In this document: piece by piece, positions 23,901-34,600 of the stretch
Position numbering within the stretch: position 1 is the first letter of the stretch
Layout: every line of letters begins with the position of its first letter
Source: Chromera velia
Taxonomy: Eukaryota > Sar > Chromeraceae
DNA length: 38,607 nt
Assembly (NCBI GenBank): GCA_018398765.1
Contig: JAHBMJ010000889.1
Span: 1 to 38,607 of the forward strand
Reading direction: 5' to 3'
Program-made: the position numbers and the translations under genes
The notes under the pieces: model-generated
What the model saw: the letters and a program-made list of their open reading frames with translations, nothing else
What the model was told of the DNA's origin: nothing
Databases searched by the model: none

Positions 23901-25106
23901 GCCAAATTCAGAAAATGCAGAAAGAGCAGCAGCACGATCTGCTGCAAGCACAGATGAGGCAATCCACCTTCCCTCATCACTTGCAGAGGTCTCTGCAGTA
24001 CGGGAGAGGAGGGGCAAGGCAACAGAGGATGTCGCTTTCCTCCACCCCCCAGGGAAGAGGTCAGCGATTGATAACACCCAATGCGCAACAGAAAACTCCG
24101 ATGCGCGCTCCTCCCCCGGATTTGCGTACACGACCACTCGGGTCTCTAGAAGGAGCAGCTTGATCAGACGGAGAAAGTCAAGCTTTAAATCAAGGAGAAG
24201 ATCTAACAGAGACGGCAACTCCGTCTCCCCACTGACGGACGACGACGAAGAAGAACTGGAGGGACTACTGCTGTTCGGCTTCTCACCCTCGGACCCTTTC
24301 GGTTTCACCCGCCCCCCTCCCTCCGTCGCCTCCTGAGAGGCTCCAACCTCAACACTTCCCGCCCCCACAGCGGGAGATGACGTGTCCTCTCTCTCCTGGT
24401 CTTTCAGGGACGGCCTCCCCGGTCTCACCCCCCGTCTCTGGTGCTGCTGCCAGACGCGGTACAGAGCCCCTACCGCCCCGATGAAAGACGCCCTTTCCCG
24501 TTCCCGTCCCCGCCCCCCATCGGGCGGAGACGCCATCTCCTCCTCTCCACCCCCCTCTCCCTCTTCCGGTGTACCCGAAAGATGAGTGCGTGCTTCCAAC
24601 ACAACCCGGAGCCCCGAGTCAAACGTGTGCTTTCTCCTCAAGCTCAAAACAGACACACAAAGATAAGAGACTGTGTCAGCTTCACTTCCCAATCCTGTGA
24701 GTGCACTTCTGTGGACACGCACGGGGGCGGAGCAACACGAAAGATTTCGGCCCTCTTCGTCTGCGCCCCTTTTGGCAGACGGCTCACTCAACCAAAAACA
24801 ATGGGGGATCATGAAGACGAGCGGATACACGTTACTGCAATCCACTGTACTGAACCCCTCCCGCATTCCTGCACCCCCAAATGACCTGCCTGCATGGTCA
24901 AGAGATGCAATCCACTCTGCCAGAGTCTTTCCAATGTGTTGCCAGAGTGGACTCGGACTCAGCAGAGGCTGCAATTTGGGGGGGAATGTCAACTTCAGGT
25001 GGCAGTCTGAGGCCCTGGGAAGAAGCAGAGCTCCTCCGCACTCTGATGACACACGGACCTCTGCGAGCACGAGCACAAAGCTGTGCTTGGAAAAAAGCGA
25101 CTCCAT
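17905..25106 (-). CDS. AVL9-like DENN-family protein with long low-complexity extension, 2 exons
   Basis: Exon 1 25106-21726 (1127 codons, phase 0), donor GTTGGT; exon 2 21402-17905 after CTGCAG, giving about 2292 residues. Three blocks match the AVL9 family of late-secretory DENN-like proteins. The first is an N-terminal part with VSYLCVSVLSLRRKHTF near 146-162. The second is a central DENN block at about 297-356 (LIKLLLLETRVVVYANP ... LSIADLFPGGW). The third is a block near 680-760 with NLCLPFLPWTL and GFLLGSTHVG. AVL9 is implicated in export from the Golgi and in polarised growth. Acidic Ser/Glu/Gly insertions (about 180-295 and 360-670) split these blocks, with a poly-Ala run near 880. 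The second half (exon 2) has a hydrophobic stretch (FGVQFVLAWLATFNFLHFL) near its start, then Gly/Ser/Pro-rich sequence I cannot assign. Antisense + strand frames are GC-bias shadows. Additional introns within exon 2 cannot be excluded. Confidence 0.72.
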
Positions 25107-25791
25107 CTTTTCAGTCTGTGTATCGGGTCAGGAGGAAAGTGAATAGAAACCCTCTACATCGGTCAAGAATTTCTCATGCACTGCCGGCACAAACGACACT
25201 TGTCACGAAACGTCTACCTTACTCCGACATGCTCCGATGTGACTCTCGCATTGCGACAAATAGAACTCTGTGGCTTGAATTAAAGGCGCCTTCAAAAGTG
25301 AGGAGAAGTCTATCTCAGAACGTACGCGGACATGCGTCTGCTGAGATTTTGTCATGCATGCAGTCATATGCAGTCACTTGCTCTTTCTTCCGCGCGCGCA
25401 CTCTACACTCGCGCGCACTGTGAAAAAAAAGAAAATCAATCAAATTGTAAGCTATAGCTAGACCATGCAAAAAAAGAATTGAAGCTAGAAAAAGGGATCG
25501 AACACATGCGGCCATGCAGATCGAAAAGCTATAAAAGAGCAATATGTATATACACAGAATCCATCTGACATACGTCACTGCATGTGCTTTGGACGCTGAA
25601 CAGCTCTCAAAGCGAGAAAGAGTGAATTTCTCTTACGCCTTTGCGGACTATACAGTCGATCCTGCAGCTCATCCAGTCAGCTTCACAACTGGGAACTGGT
25701 GCCGTCTCCCGACTCGCCAGTGAGTCGCCACCATCTCGCCCTACGTTTGCGCGGCCCAGTTCAGGCAGCGCCGGCAGATTTCGAAATAACT
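25107..25791. promoter_or_regulatory. Divergent intergenic region with TATA-like box
   Basis: Separates the AVL9-like gene (ATG at 25106, minus) from the ankyrin gene (ATG at 25792, plus). CTATAAAAG at 25529-25537 is a good TATA-box match facing the ankyrin gene and would place its transcription start near 25560. A GC-alternating CGCGCGCGC tract lies near 25392-25417. Upstream + strand frames here are not in a convincing exon context. Confidence 0.4.
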
Positions 25792-26657
25792 ATGGTCTCA
25801 TGTGTGATGTGGTTGCCATTGCTACTGCTTCTTGCACTGAGCTTATCAGTGAACTCCTTGACAACTCTGCAGCACAAAAAGAAGACAGCAAAGAACCCAA
25901 ATGTCCAATTGTTGCGGATGGTGCGCAGGGGCAACCTGGCCGGAGTCAAGAGAGCCCTTGATGGCAAAGCAAACATCGATTGGTATGACGACTGGAAAGA
26001 GCAACGTGCCATTCACCTGGCGGCCAAAGGAGGGCACATCTCGATTCTTTCTTTCTTGATAGAAAGTGGAGCCCGACTTGACAAGCCCACTGTTCCCGAC
26101 CACGACTACCCCCTGCATCTTGCTGTCGAATCGGGGTCTGTAGAAACAGTCAACGTTCTCATCGACGTCATGAAGAAAAAAGGGCTCGATATCGACATCA
26201 AAAATATGCGCATGTCAGAGACGCCCTTTCTGATTGCCGCCAATTTTTGAAAGAGGGAAACACACAGATCATGCAGACCCTTCTCACGAACGGTGCAAAT
26301 CCCACCCTGGTGGATCGGAGGGATCGCACCTGCCTCTTTCTTGCTGCTCAGGAGGGAAAGTTGAAGGCTATACAGTTCTTGCTCAAAGAGCATCCAGAGC
26401 TCCTCAATGTGCCGGACGATACTGGACGCACGCCCCTTCAGAAAGGTCACCGAGAAGTCGTGGAAGCCTTAGTGGAAGCCAAGGCAGATCTTTTGGCTGT
26501 CACAAAGGACGCATGGGACAAGAAGACGGCTCTGCATTACGCAGCGAAAAAAGGAGATCGAGAACTGATGAAGTATCTTATCAACGCTGGGGCAGACGAA
26601 AACGCAAAAGATGTTAACGGTCGAACACCATTAGAGATAGCAAGGGGGAAACGATGA
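25792..26657 (+). CDS. Signal-peptide ankyrin-repeat protein, frameshifted
   Basis: The first frame runs 25792-26250. It starts with a clear signal peptide (MVSCVMWLPLLLLLALSLSV), then ankyrin repeats (AIHLAAKGGHISILSFLIES, PLHLAVESGSVETVNVLI, TPFLIAA). It stops at TGA (26248) just after a run of five T. The ankyrin pattern continues without a gap in the -1 frame from 26247 to 26657 (NTQIMQTLLTNGANP, CLFLAAQEGKLKAIQFLL, ALHYAAKKGDRELMKYLI, GRTPLEIARGKR). One extra T would join them. A later repeat reads GRTPLQKGHREVVEAL, lacking about five residues that normally sit between TPL and the second helix. The gene may therefore be decaying, or the assembly may have a homopolymer error. The start was chosen because it places the signal peptide at the N-terminus. 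Ankyrin repeats bind proteins; the partner is unknown. Secretion or entry into the endomembrane system is inferred. Confidence 0.7.
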
Positions 26658-28062
26658 ACACTGATGAGCAGGGCAGAAATTGCATCTATGCTTTGAAGCA
26701 GTCGCTTACACCGCTTGAGAAAAGGGTTGTCTTTCTAGCTAGCTTTCTAGTTGTCTTTTGACACAAAAAGCAGCTAGGAATACCTAGAAAAGCCGTTGAC
26801 TGAAACGATGAAATATTATATTCGTATTGCAGCCTGAGGTAACTCTAGGACCGCAGCGTCTAATACTACGAGGAAGCAAAACAACTATATATATATATAT
26901 TTTTTTTTTTAGGTGTGATATGTCAAGTTTTAAAGTGAAAAAAAGTTTAAAGTCCGAATTCAAACCATAAGTTGAGAAATAAAACTTTCGGAATTTACTT
27001 TAAAAGTTTGTTGGTATAGATGTTTAGAAGTTTTTTAAGGTGAAAGAAACTGAAAAAAAACCATCGTAAGTTATTTTTTTAGTTAAAGCTTCTCAGTTCT
27101 AAAGTTATAAAGTTGCATGAAAAAGTTTTAAGTTTATAGGAGGCCGCCCCTGGTAGGGAAAAAGGTAGGTTATAAGGTTAGGTTATAGGTTATTGGCGGC
27201 ATATAATAATTGGCCCTCCAGTTATGATAACTGGTCATAACCGGCGGTTAACCGGGTTAACCGGTGAGAGCTGATAAAAACGATATTATAGGTAGAAACA
27301 ACTTCAAACAAGCAAAAAATTACTGAAAACATACTATTAAACCCAACGCCGTGACAACGGTTAGAAAACTTAGTTATGTCGACTATATAAACACAATTAA
27401 ACAAGTGGTTATATGAATTAAAAATATCTTTTCATTATATTTTGGTCATCTTTCATTTGTTTTCCATATGTTACACCTGTAAAAATCATGTTTTTACAGT
27501 GAAAAGTTTTATATTTAATGAGGAAACGACCTCTAGAGTCTAGACATAAAAAGGTTATATAACCGATAGGTGATTCGATACGTTAACTGAACCGAAATGC
27601 TTTTTCACGGCCAAGTCAATTCGGTTCAGTTAATAACCTATTTCCTATCCCTCTGACACACTCGGCCTGTATTATAAAAATAACTTTACAGATCACACAT
27701 CCTAGATATATTTTTGGTTTTTTTGTGAACTGCACTCTGCAAGAGTAATTTAGATGAGTAATTTAGATGAGTAATTTAGAGTAATTTAGCTGAGTAATTT
27801 AAAATAATCTAGAGTAATTTAGAATAATTTAAAGTAATTTAGAATAGTAAACTAAAGTAATTTGGAAAGCTAAATTACTATTTTTCATTAAACTTTGGAA
27901 GTTGATTTCTCGTAAACTAAAAAGAGTTAGACATTCAAACTAACAGTGCTTCTCGGTTTGGTCATTTGACACCACCTCTATAGGTAGGGGGGTTTGGCAA
28001 AGAAAACTTAGAAAAGAAGCAATGGCCGGCACTGTACTCACCAAAACCAATAATTAAGATAA
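26658..28062. other. AT-rich intergenic DNA with simple and tandem repeats
   Basis: About 1.4 kb with no supportable gene. It contains a (TA)n run near 26885-26900, many A/T homopolymers and TTAGGTTATAGG-type short repeats near 27170-27190. There is also a GGTTAACCGG palindrome cluster near 27240-27265 and the tandem repeat listed separately. The base composition is far from that of the flanking genes. Confidence 0.6.
27743..27862. repeat. Tandem repeat of GTAATTTAGA-type units
   Basis: About ten imperfect copies of a 10-12 base unit (GAGTAATTTAGAT, GAGTAATTTAGA, AATAATTTAAA), decaying toward the right. It is a minisatellite in AT-rich intergenic DNA. It has no spacer structure, so it is not CRISPR-like. 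Confidence 0.85.
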
Positions 28063-28269
28063 CGCATGCCGGGGGCGGGTAGGGTGCTTTTTGCCCCCCT
28101 AAAGCGGCGCATTTCTGCAAAAAACTCGTTCTCATAATTGGTAAGGAGTTAGAACATTCTTGGTAAGCGGCACATTCTTAGCTTGTAGGCTAAGTTGTAG
28201 CTGGTATAATTGAATAGACCCATGCATGTATGCACCGCCTGAGAATTCTAACTCCACCTAGGGTTTGGC

Positions 28270-28309
<40 letters not shown>

Positions 28310-28676
28310 AGAAGCTGAAACTTTGTATAAGAAGACGTTGTAACGATAGAAAAAGAATTATGGAACAGATTTTTTATATCATTTCTAGAAACATCGGCTG
28401 TTATACAATTTTTTTGATTTTGAAGCCATTTTTTAACGGTTTTGAATAGTAAGAAAAACGGTATAAAACTTATAAAATTTGTATAGCAGCCTATATTTCT
28501 AGAAATGATACAAAAAATCTGTTCCATAGTTCTTTTTCTATCGTTACAACGTCTTCTTATACAAAGTTTCAGCTTCTAACTCCTTACCAATTATGAGAAC
28601 GAGTTTTTTATGGAAAAACGCTGGTCTTCTATGTAGAGGGGGGGGTAAAAAGCATTTTACTTGCCCCCCGCATGCG
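28063..28676. mobile_element. Foldback element with long inverted arms
   Basis: The left arm (28063-28154 plus 28311-28408) and right arm (28479-28676) are inverted copies about 190 bases long. Matching landmarks are CGCATGC...GCATGCG at the tips and a G-rich/C-rich tract next to them. Further in, ACTCGTTCTCATAATTGG matches CCAATTATGAGAACGAGT, and a near-perfect ~100-base stretch follows (AAGCTGAAACTTTGTATAAG versus its complement). The outer tips are more diverged than the inner stretch. The loop between the arms is about 70 bases. There is no ORF of its own; ORFs listed across it are antisense readings of the repeat. It is best described as a MITE/foldback transposon, split in its left arm by another insertion. 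Confidence 0.7.
28155..28308 (+). mobile_element. SINE-like insertion with (AATC)n tail
   Basis: This 154-base segment interrupts the left arm of the foldback element and has no counterpart in the right arm, so it is a later insertion. It is flanked by the 5-base direct repeat TAGAA (28150-28154 and 28309-28313). It ends in about nine AATC units (28270-28304). Inside, GTAGGCTAAGTTGTAGCTGG resembles a tRNA A box region and ATTCTAACTCC resembles a B box (GTTCGAANTCC). A tRNA-like head, a simple-repeat tail and a short target duplication are the plan of a SINE. The box matches are weak. Confidence 0.45.
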
Positions 28677-28869
28677 AAGAAGAATGATGTGGAAAACTGT
28701 ATGAAAAATAACTTTTTTGTGACTATAAGCTCGTGTAAGACAAGAAAGGTCACAGGGAGCGGATAAAAACAGTGACAAAAAAAAATGAGTAAAAATAAGT
28801 AAAAAAGGAGGTGGTGATTCGTCGGCGAACAAACGTTTTACCACAGTCTAACACGCATCTTGACATGAT

Positions 28870-29030
28870 CTTGTAGTCATCGTTTGGTATTTGCAGTCCT
28901 CCGAAACCTTTTCTGCAGTGGCACTTGCTGAAGGCTCTTAAGCAGCTCCGAGGCTCCACTAGGCTCCACAAAGGGCACACAACAACGCCACACCTCCCAA
29001 ACAAAAGGAGACGGCCAGAAACGATCGCAT
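28870..29030 (-). pseudogene. Inverted dead copy of the signal-peptide exon of the downstream repeat-protein gene
   Basis: Read on the minus strand from an ATG at 29030, this segment aligns with exon 1 of the + strand gene at 29586. Both have ATGCG, a hydrophobic stretch ending in LCALCGA, then a block reading LQQVP...RF/KF.RTA. The two share a run of about 20 identical bases over the CALCGA codons. The copy has an in-frame TAG at 28961-28959 followed by a ~10-base duplication. A TGA falls near its end, and G-to-A has turned the GTC donor into ATC at 28869. It is therefore a broken, inverted duplicate lying about 560 bases from the working exon. The rest of the gene is not duplicated here. 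Confidence 0.65.
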
Positions 29031-29585
29031 GGTGAGACTTGGGGATACTCAAGGAAATATAGATTGAATATCAGATTATCTCCTATTCCTGCCTCATCAG
29101 CCACAGCGCTAACCCTCAGTGACTGCCGAAGGTATCGTTGAAACGCAGTCGATGCGTACTTTCTGAACCAGTCGTTCCAGCTGAAAGGCAGTGAAAGCAA
29201 TGATCTAGCTATAGCTGTAAGCTAGCTAGTTAATGAGTGTTTGTGCACATATCGCATGGCGTGCGTCAATTAAGCGGCGCGCCCCGGCGCAGCGCGCCCG
29301 CGCGGCGCCGCGCGTCGCAACTGCATGCCTACACCGCAGTCCGTCACGCATTGCAGGTGACCATCCAGCTCCGACGCTCAGGAGTGTTTAGGAGTCGCTA
29401 TGGAGTCGCTAATGCTCGCTATATAATTTAACAAAACAGCCGGCTCTATACACACAAGCAGCTCAAAAGAATTCACCGACAAGAGTGCATCGGTGTCTCT
29501 TTGAACACTACCTGTGGTGCATCAGCGCCGGACGTGACTTTTGTTTTGCAGTCTGGAGAAACTCTACAAATTCCTGTATCTCAAG
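29031..29585. promoter_or_regulatory. Upstream region of the repeat-protein gene; GC palindrome and TATA-like box
   Basis: Lies between the inverted dead exon and the ATG at 29586. It includes an extremely GC-rich, self-complementary stretch (about 29273-29318: GGCGCGCC, GCGCGCCCGCGCGGCGCCGCGCG). A TATATAAT at 29420-29427 is followed by an A-rich stretch, giving a plausible core promoter about 160 bases before the ATG. TTTTGCAG at about 29544-29551 could be a 5' UTR acceptor. Confidence 0.4.
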
Positions 29586-31624
29586 ATGCGCCGTATCCAA
29601 GCCGTCTCCCTGTACCTAGGGCTGCTGTGTGCCCTTTGTGGAGCCTCCGAGCCGCTCGAGAACCTGCAGCAAGTGCCAGTAGAGCGAAAGTTTCTGAGGA
29701 CTGCAGACTCCAAGCGGCGGCTCCAAGGTCTTTCTCAGAGTGCGACAGAGTGTTTTTTTCTCCGTCTCGTCTTTTCCTTTCTGTCTCTGTATCATTCGTT
29801 TGCCTTCCAGCCCCCGCCTGCTTTCTTTGACCTCCCACTTCTTGCACGAGCTGTATGCAGTCATAGAGAAGCTGCTTCCTGATTTATCACCAGTCTTCAC
29901 AATATCCGTTTGTAAGAAAACCGCCACCCCCGCTTATTTCTGTTTCGTGTCCCAAGCTTCCGTCATGAGGTTCCCTCCCCGCTCCCTGCAGAAGGGGTTC
30001 CAAATGACCAAACGGAGAATGCTCAGGTCCTGGAATTCCGTGAAACTCTGGAGAGCGGAGCTTCGATTGCCTCTGTCGGAGATTCCTTCAGCGTCTCCGT
30101 CAACGGCACTACGGTGGGAGCCTCTGCACACCCTGACTACTCTCGGTGCGGCGGGAGCTCGTCGCGTCCTGGAGTCTGGTATAGCTTTCGCGTGCCTGAG
30201 TCAAACTCGACATGGAGAATCACCGTGGACACCTGCAAGTCCTCTGTCAGTTTGAACTGCCTTGTCCAGCGTTTTTCAGAGGATCAGAAGTTCCCCACGT
30301 CTGAATCCTTTTTTTCATCTCTTGCATCCTTTGGCCTTGCTTGCAGCTGAGCACCCGCATTGGACTTCTCTCTGGAGAGTGTTCCAGCGGAAATGATGGG
30401 GGATGTTCATGCATTGGCACAAATGGATGGGGAAGCTGCGGAGGAGGGTCGAGGATCTCGACTGCAGCGCGAGGCGGCGAGGATTTTCGCGTTCTCGTCA
30501 GATCATCAGGAAGGGATCCGGGTCCTTTCGAACTGACACTCACAGCCACAGTCCTCCCTCCGCCGCCCGAAAATAACGCCATAGAAAAAGCTGCCAACGT
30601 GACTATGGAGAGAGCACAGAATCCCGCATCGGGCTCGACACTCTCTCACTCTTATGTAACTGTAGACGGGTCTCTGCTCAGCGCCTCCACCGACACCTCT
30701 GTGTGCTCTGACGACTCTGACAGGGCTGGAGTCTGGTACAGTGTGGAGGTGAACGAGACGAGTGCCCTGTCGGTGGAGGTGACTTCGAATGAGGTTAGTG
30801 AGTCAAGGACCCCGCTACTCCGCAGGGTTGTCTGCCGATACCGATTTGCCTGAGAGAAGACACTTCGAAATTTCTTTGCATAGGCAAGAAACTCTCGGAT
30901 TGCACGACGCAGTAGCAAATGTCGTGCGTCCTATTTTCCTGCTTTGTTTTCCTCTTTCCATCGAACCTGAACCGCTCTCCTGTGTTCAAAGGAACCAAAA
31001 ACAAAATGATCGGCGAGCCGCTCTTTGCCCCTTCCTGTTTGTGTGCAGCGGAGCATGAGAGCGTTTGTGCTGAAGGGAAGCGAGTGCCTCTCTGATCCCT
31101 CCAGTGCCCCCTGTTCATGCCTGACAAGAAGGGGGCAGAAAGAACAAACCAGTCGCGCCTCTCCTTCCACCTACTTTGTGTGGGTCTATGCCGACGCCGA
31201 CGCCGCTCTCCGCGAAGAGAAGGCTTCCTTCACCCTCACAGCAGCGGTCCTCCCCCCACCTCCCGAGAACAACGCTGTCTCTGGAGCCGTAGATATTGAT
31301 TTGGAGAGCGTAACAGTTCCTGCGTCTGGATTGGCTCTCGCTCGCTCTTCTGCTTCTGTAGAAGGGTCTCTGCTGAGTGCCTCCAACGACGCCTCTGTCT
31401 GCTCTGACCGGTCGGGGAGGGCGGGGGTCTGGTACAGAGTGGAGGTGAACGAGACGAGTGCGCTGACGGTGGCCTTACAAGAGGTGTGTGAGTCAGTGAA
31501 CATGTCAGGGAGGCGAACGGGTCTTGCTCATGGGAGAGAAAAATGTCCCGAAACAGCAGTGATTGAGAATGTGTGAACCTTTTTTTTTCAATTCTAGAAG
31601 CACAGTGAAAATGGTCAACTCACG

Positions 31625-31670
<46 letters not shown>

Positions 31671-34600
31671 GATGGGAAGGCAGTCCACGTGCTGAAGGGA
31701 AGCGAGTGCCTCTCCGATCCCTCAAGTGCTCTTTGCTCGTGTGTGACAAGCAGAGGCCAGAGGGAGCAAGCTGTGCTCGCGTCCCCATCCACTTACTTTG
31801 TATGGGTCTACGCGAACTCTAACGCTGCTCTCAGTGAGCGTACGAGCGCCTTCACGCTCACCGTCACGTCAAAAGTCCTCCCATCGGCGCCCGAGAACGA
31901 TGCTGTCGCTGGAGCTTTGAACGTCATCATGAAGAGCGCACCGATTCCTGCATCAGGGCTGACTCTCGCTCGCTCCTCTGCGACTGTAGAAGGGTCTTTG
32001 CTCAGCGCCTCCAACGATGCCTCCGTTTGCTCTGACGAGGCTGGGCGTGCGGGAGTTTGGTACAGAGTGGAGGTGAACGAGACGAGTGCGCTGTCTGTGG
32101 TGGTGGCAGCTGATGAGGTGAGTGCAGCAGAAGATTTTTGATTCGTGCTGTCTGCCTCCCATTTCGCATAGCTCTCTACTTTCTTGCGTTCTTGGGAGTC
32201 TGTTTCTCTCTTCGCTGGATGCACAATTTTTTGTTGCAAAGTCGAACGGAATGGAGTTGTGTGCGTTCGTGTTGGGCTCGTCCGGATTGAAATAAATGGC
32301 GTCAGGCCCTTCACTTCGACCAGGCCCCTCGAGACAGGAAGGCAGGATGACATTCACCGTCTATCTTTTGTCGCTTCATTCCTTGTTGCATGCAAAGAAA
32401 GCCATCCTTTCAATCGTCACTCTGCGCTGTCTGTGTGCGTGCAGTGGAGCTTGAGAGCTCTCGTGCTGAAGGGAAATGATTGCCTCTCCGATCCCTCCAG
32501 TTCCCCCTGTACGTGCTTGACGAGCAGGGGTCAAAAGGAGAGTGCGGTCCAGGCTTCTCCTGGCACTTACCTCGTGTGGGTGTACGCAAACTCCGAAGTT
32601 GCCCTCGATGAGCAAACGGCTTCCTTTACACTTACCCTCACCACAACAGTTCTCCCTCCCGTCCCTGATAACGACGCCATCGCAGGAGCCATGGCCCTTG
32701 GAATGGAGAATGTCCCTGGACCCGCAACCGGCTCGGCCCTCGCGCGCTCCTCTGCCACTGTAGAAGGGTCCCTGCTCAGCGCCTCTAACGACGCCTCTGT
32801 TTGTTTTGACAGGTCTGGGTATGTCGGAGTCTGGTACAGGTTGGAGGTGAACGAGACGAGTGCGCTGTCGGTGGCGGTGACATCAAATCAGGTCAGTCAG
32901 GTGTTGATGCCGTTTTCCCTTCCTTCCTCCTGGTGGGATGTTAATAGTGAAAGGAGGGACTGAGCTCAAGTGGAAGGGTCTTTACGTGAAAAGTAACGGG
33001 GCACTGAAAAACAGTGGGGCCCCATCGTGGGGTTGTCTGTTGCGTCAAAATTGTTCTGCTGTCTCTTCGATAGGTTCTGCATGCCACGTTTTGGCTCACT
33101 TGCCTTTTGAAGGAGCAAAGATGTTTGGAGAAGGAAAGATGTTCGTGATACCGTCCCTTGGTGTGCAGCTTTTCGTGCTGGAGGGAAGCGAGTGCCTCGC
33201 CGATCCCTTCAATGCCACCAACTGTAGGTGCATGTCAAGAAGAGGTCAGAGGGAGCAAATCCTGCGGACGGCCCCTGAGTCCACCTACTTTGTGTGGGTC
33301 TTTGCCGACTCTGACGCTTCTTTTATGGAACACAAAGGGGCGTTCAACCTCACTGTGTCGTCGGCAATTCTTCCCGCTCCTCCGGCCAACGCACAAATTG
33401 ATCAGGCGACGCCTCTCTCTCTTGGCGCGGGAGATTCGTTCGGTTCGGATTCTGTGGTGGGGTCCTTCCTCACCTCTGCTCCCTCTAGTGGCGGCAGTGT
33501 ATGTGGAGAGGGCGGGGGGGTGTCGGGAAACGGCGTCTGGCACAGAATGCAGGTGGCAGAACGAGGAATTGTGACTCTCCGCCTGAAGGTCAGGGATGGG
33601 CAAACTGCGTGCGTGCATTCATTTTTGTTTCAAAGTTCTCCCGCGTTGCCGTCCCGTCCTTGGTAATCACTCCTTTGTGTTTGGCCCCGTGGATTTTGTG
33701 CATTCTCCTGTCCATTTTCACTCTTCCATTTTCTTGTTTTTTTTACTCTTACCTACAGTCCCTCTTTCTTTCACTTCTTTCGCCTTCCTTCTTCGTCTTC
33801 TCTGACTCTTCAGCTCCCATTTGATGTTCATCATACACTTTTTCTTGTCTTGAGTCCTTCGTTTCCTCTCTTTCTGCTCCCCACTCTCTTATGTGTGTGT
33901 CGGCATGGATGCGTTTTCTCTCCCTGCGTGCGACTGTAGCTGGCGCGTCCATGCATCTACTCCTCCATCTGTCGCCCTCACTCTCTACTTTCTTCTTTCT
34001 ATGATGTTTGCCAGGGACCAAGGCCGCGGAACTTCAATCTCCTCAAAGGCGCCGCGTGCGGTGACGATCCCTCGGCTGCTGGGTGCCTCTGTGTCCACCC
34101 AGAGGGCCACTCCTTCGAATACGAAACCTTCGCCGTAGAACAGACGTGTACTTCGTGTCTGTCTTCACAACGGACTCCAAGAAAACTCTCTCCCCCGAGA
34201 AGAGCGAATTCTCGCTTCAAGCGACGTTCATCAAGTCGGGAGCAGTTTCTCCCACCAGCACTGAGCTGACCCTCGACGCTCCAGTGAGTGGAGAGATCAA
34301 CGGTAGTGCTCCTCACTCGTTCTCTTTCCTTCCGAGAGAGAGTGGCCGTGTAGCCTTCACTCTGTGCTCCAGTCGGCCGACGTCGCTGACTGTTCTGAAC
34401 GGCTCTGCGACTGTAGGGTCGGCCGATGTGACTGTTTACACTGGTTGTCGGGAGGTGTGGGTTGACGTGAATGAAGGAGAGAGACTGGGTGTTGAGATTC
34501 CTTTCGAAGGGGGAGACAGGGGAGAGGAAGGCGGGGAGTTCTTCACGCTTTCTGCGAAAGAGCTGCCGGTACCCCCTGCCAGCAGATGGGAGAGCGCATT

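Noticed and set aside
18119-24884. Many + strand ORFs of 80-210 codons opposite the AVL9-like gene
   Set aside because: They are antisense shadows of GC-rich low-complexity coding sequence: Ser/Pro/Arg-rich, without splice signals or domains, while the minus strand stays open for more than 3.3 kb in each exon.
26215-26269. A GTCAGAG...CACACAG intron to bypass the ankyrin frameshift
   Set aside because: It would delete the TPFLIAA ankyrin motif and the phases on either side do not agree.
27743-27862. Tandem repeat as a possible CRISPR-like array
   Set aside because: Units are contiguous and imperfect with no unique spacers, in eukaryotic AT-rich intergenic DNA.
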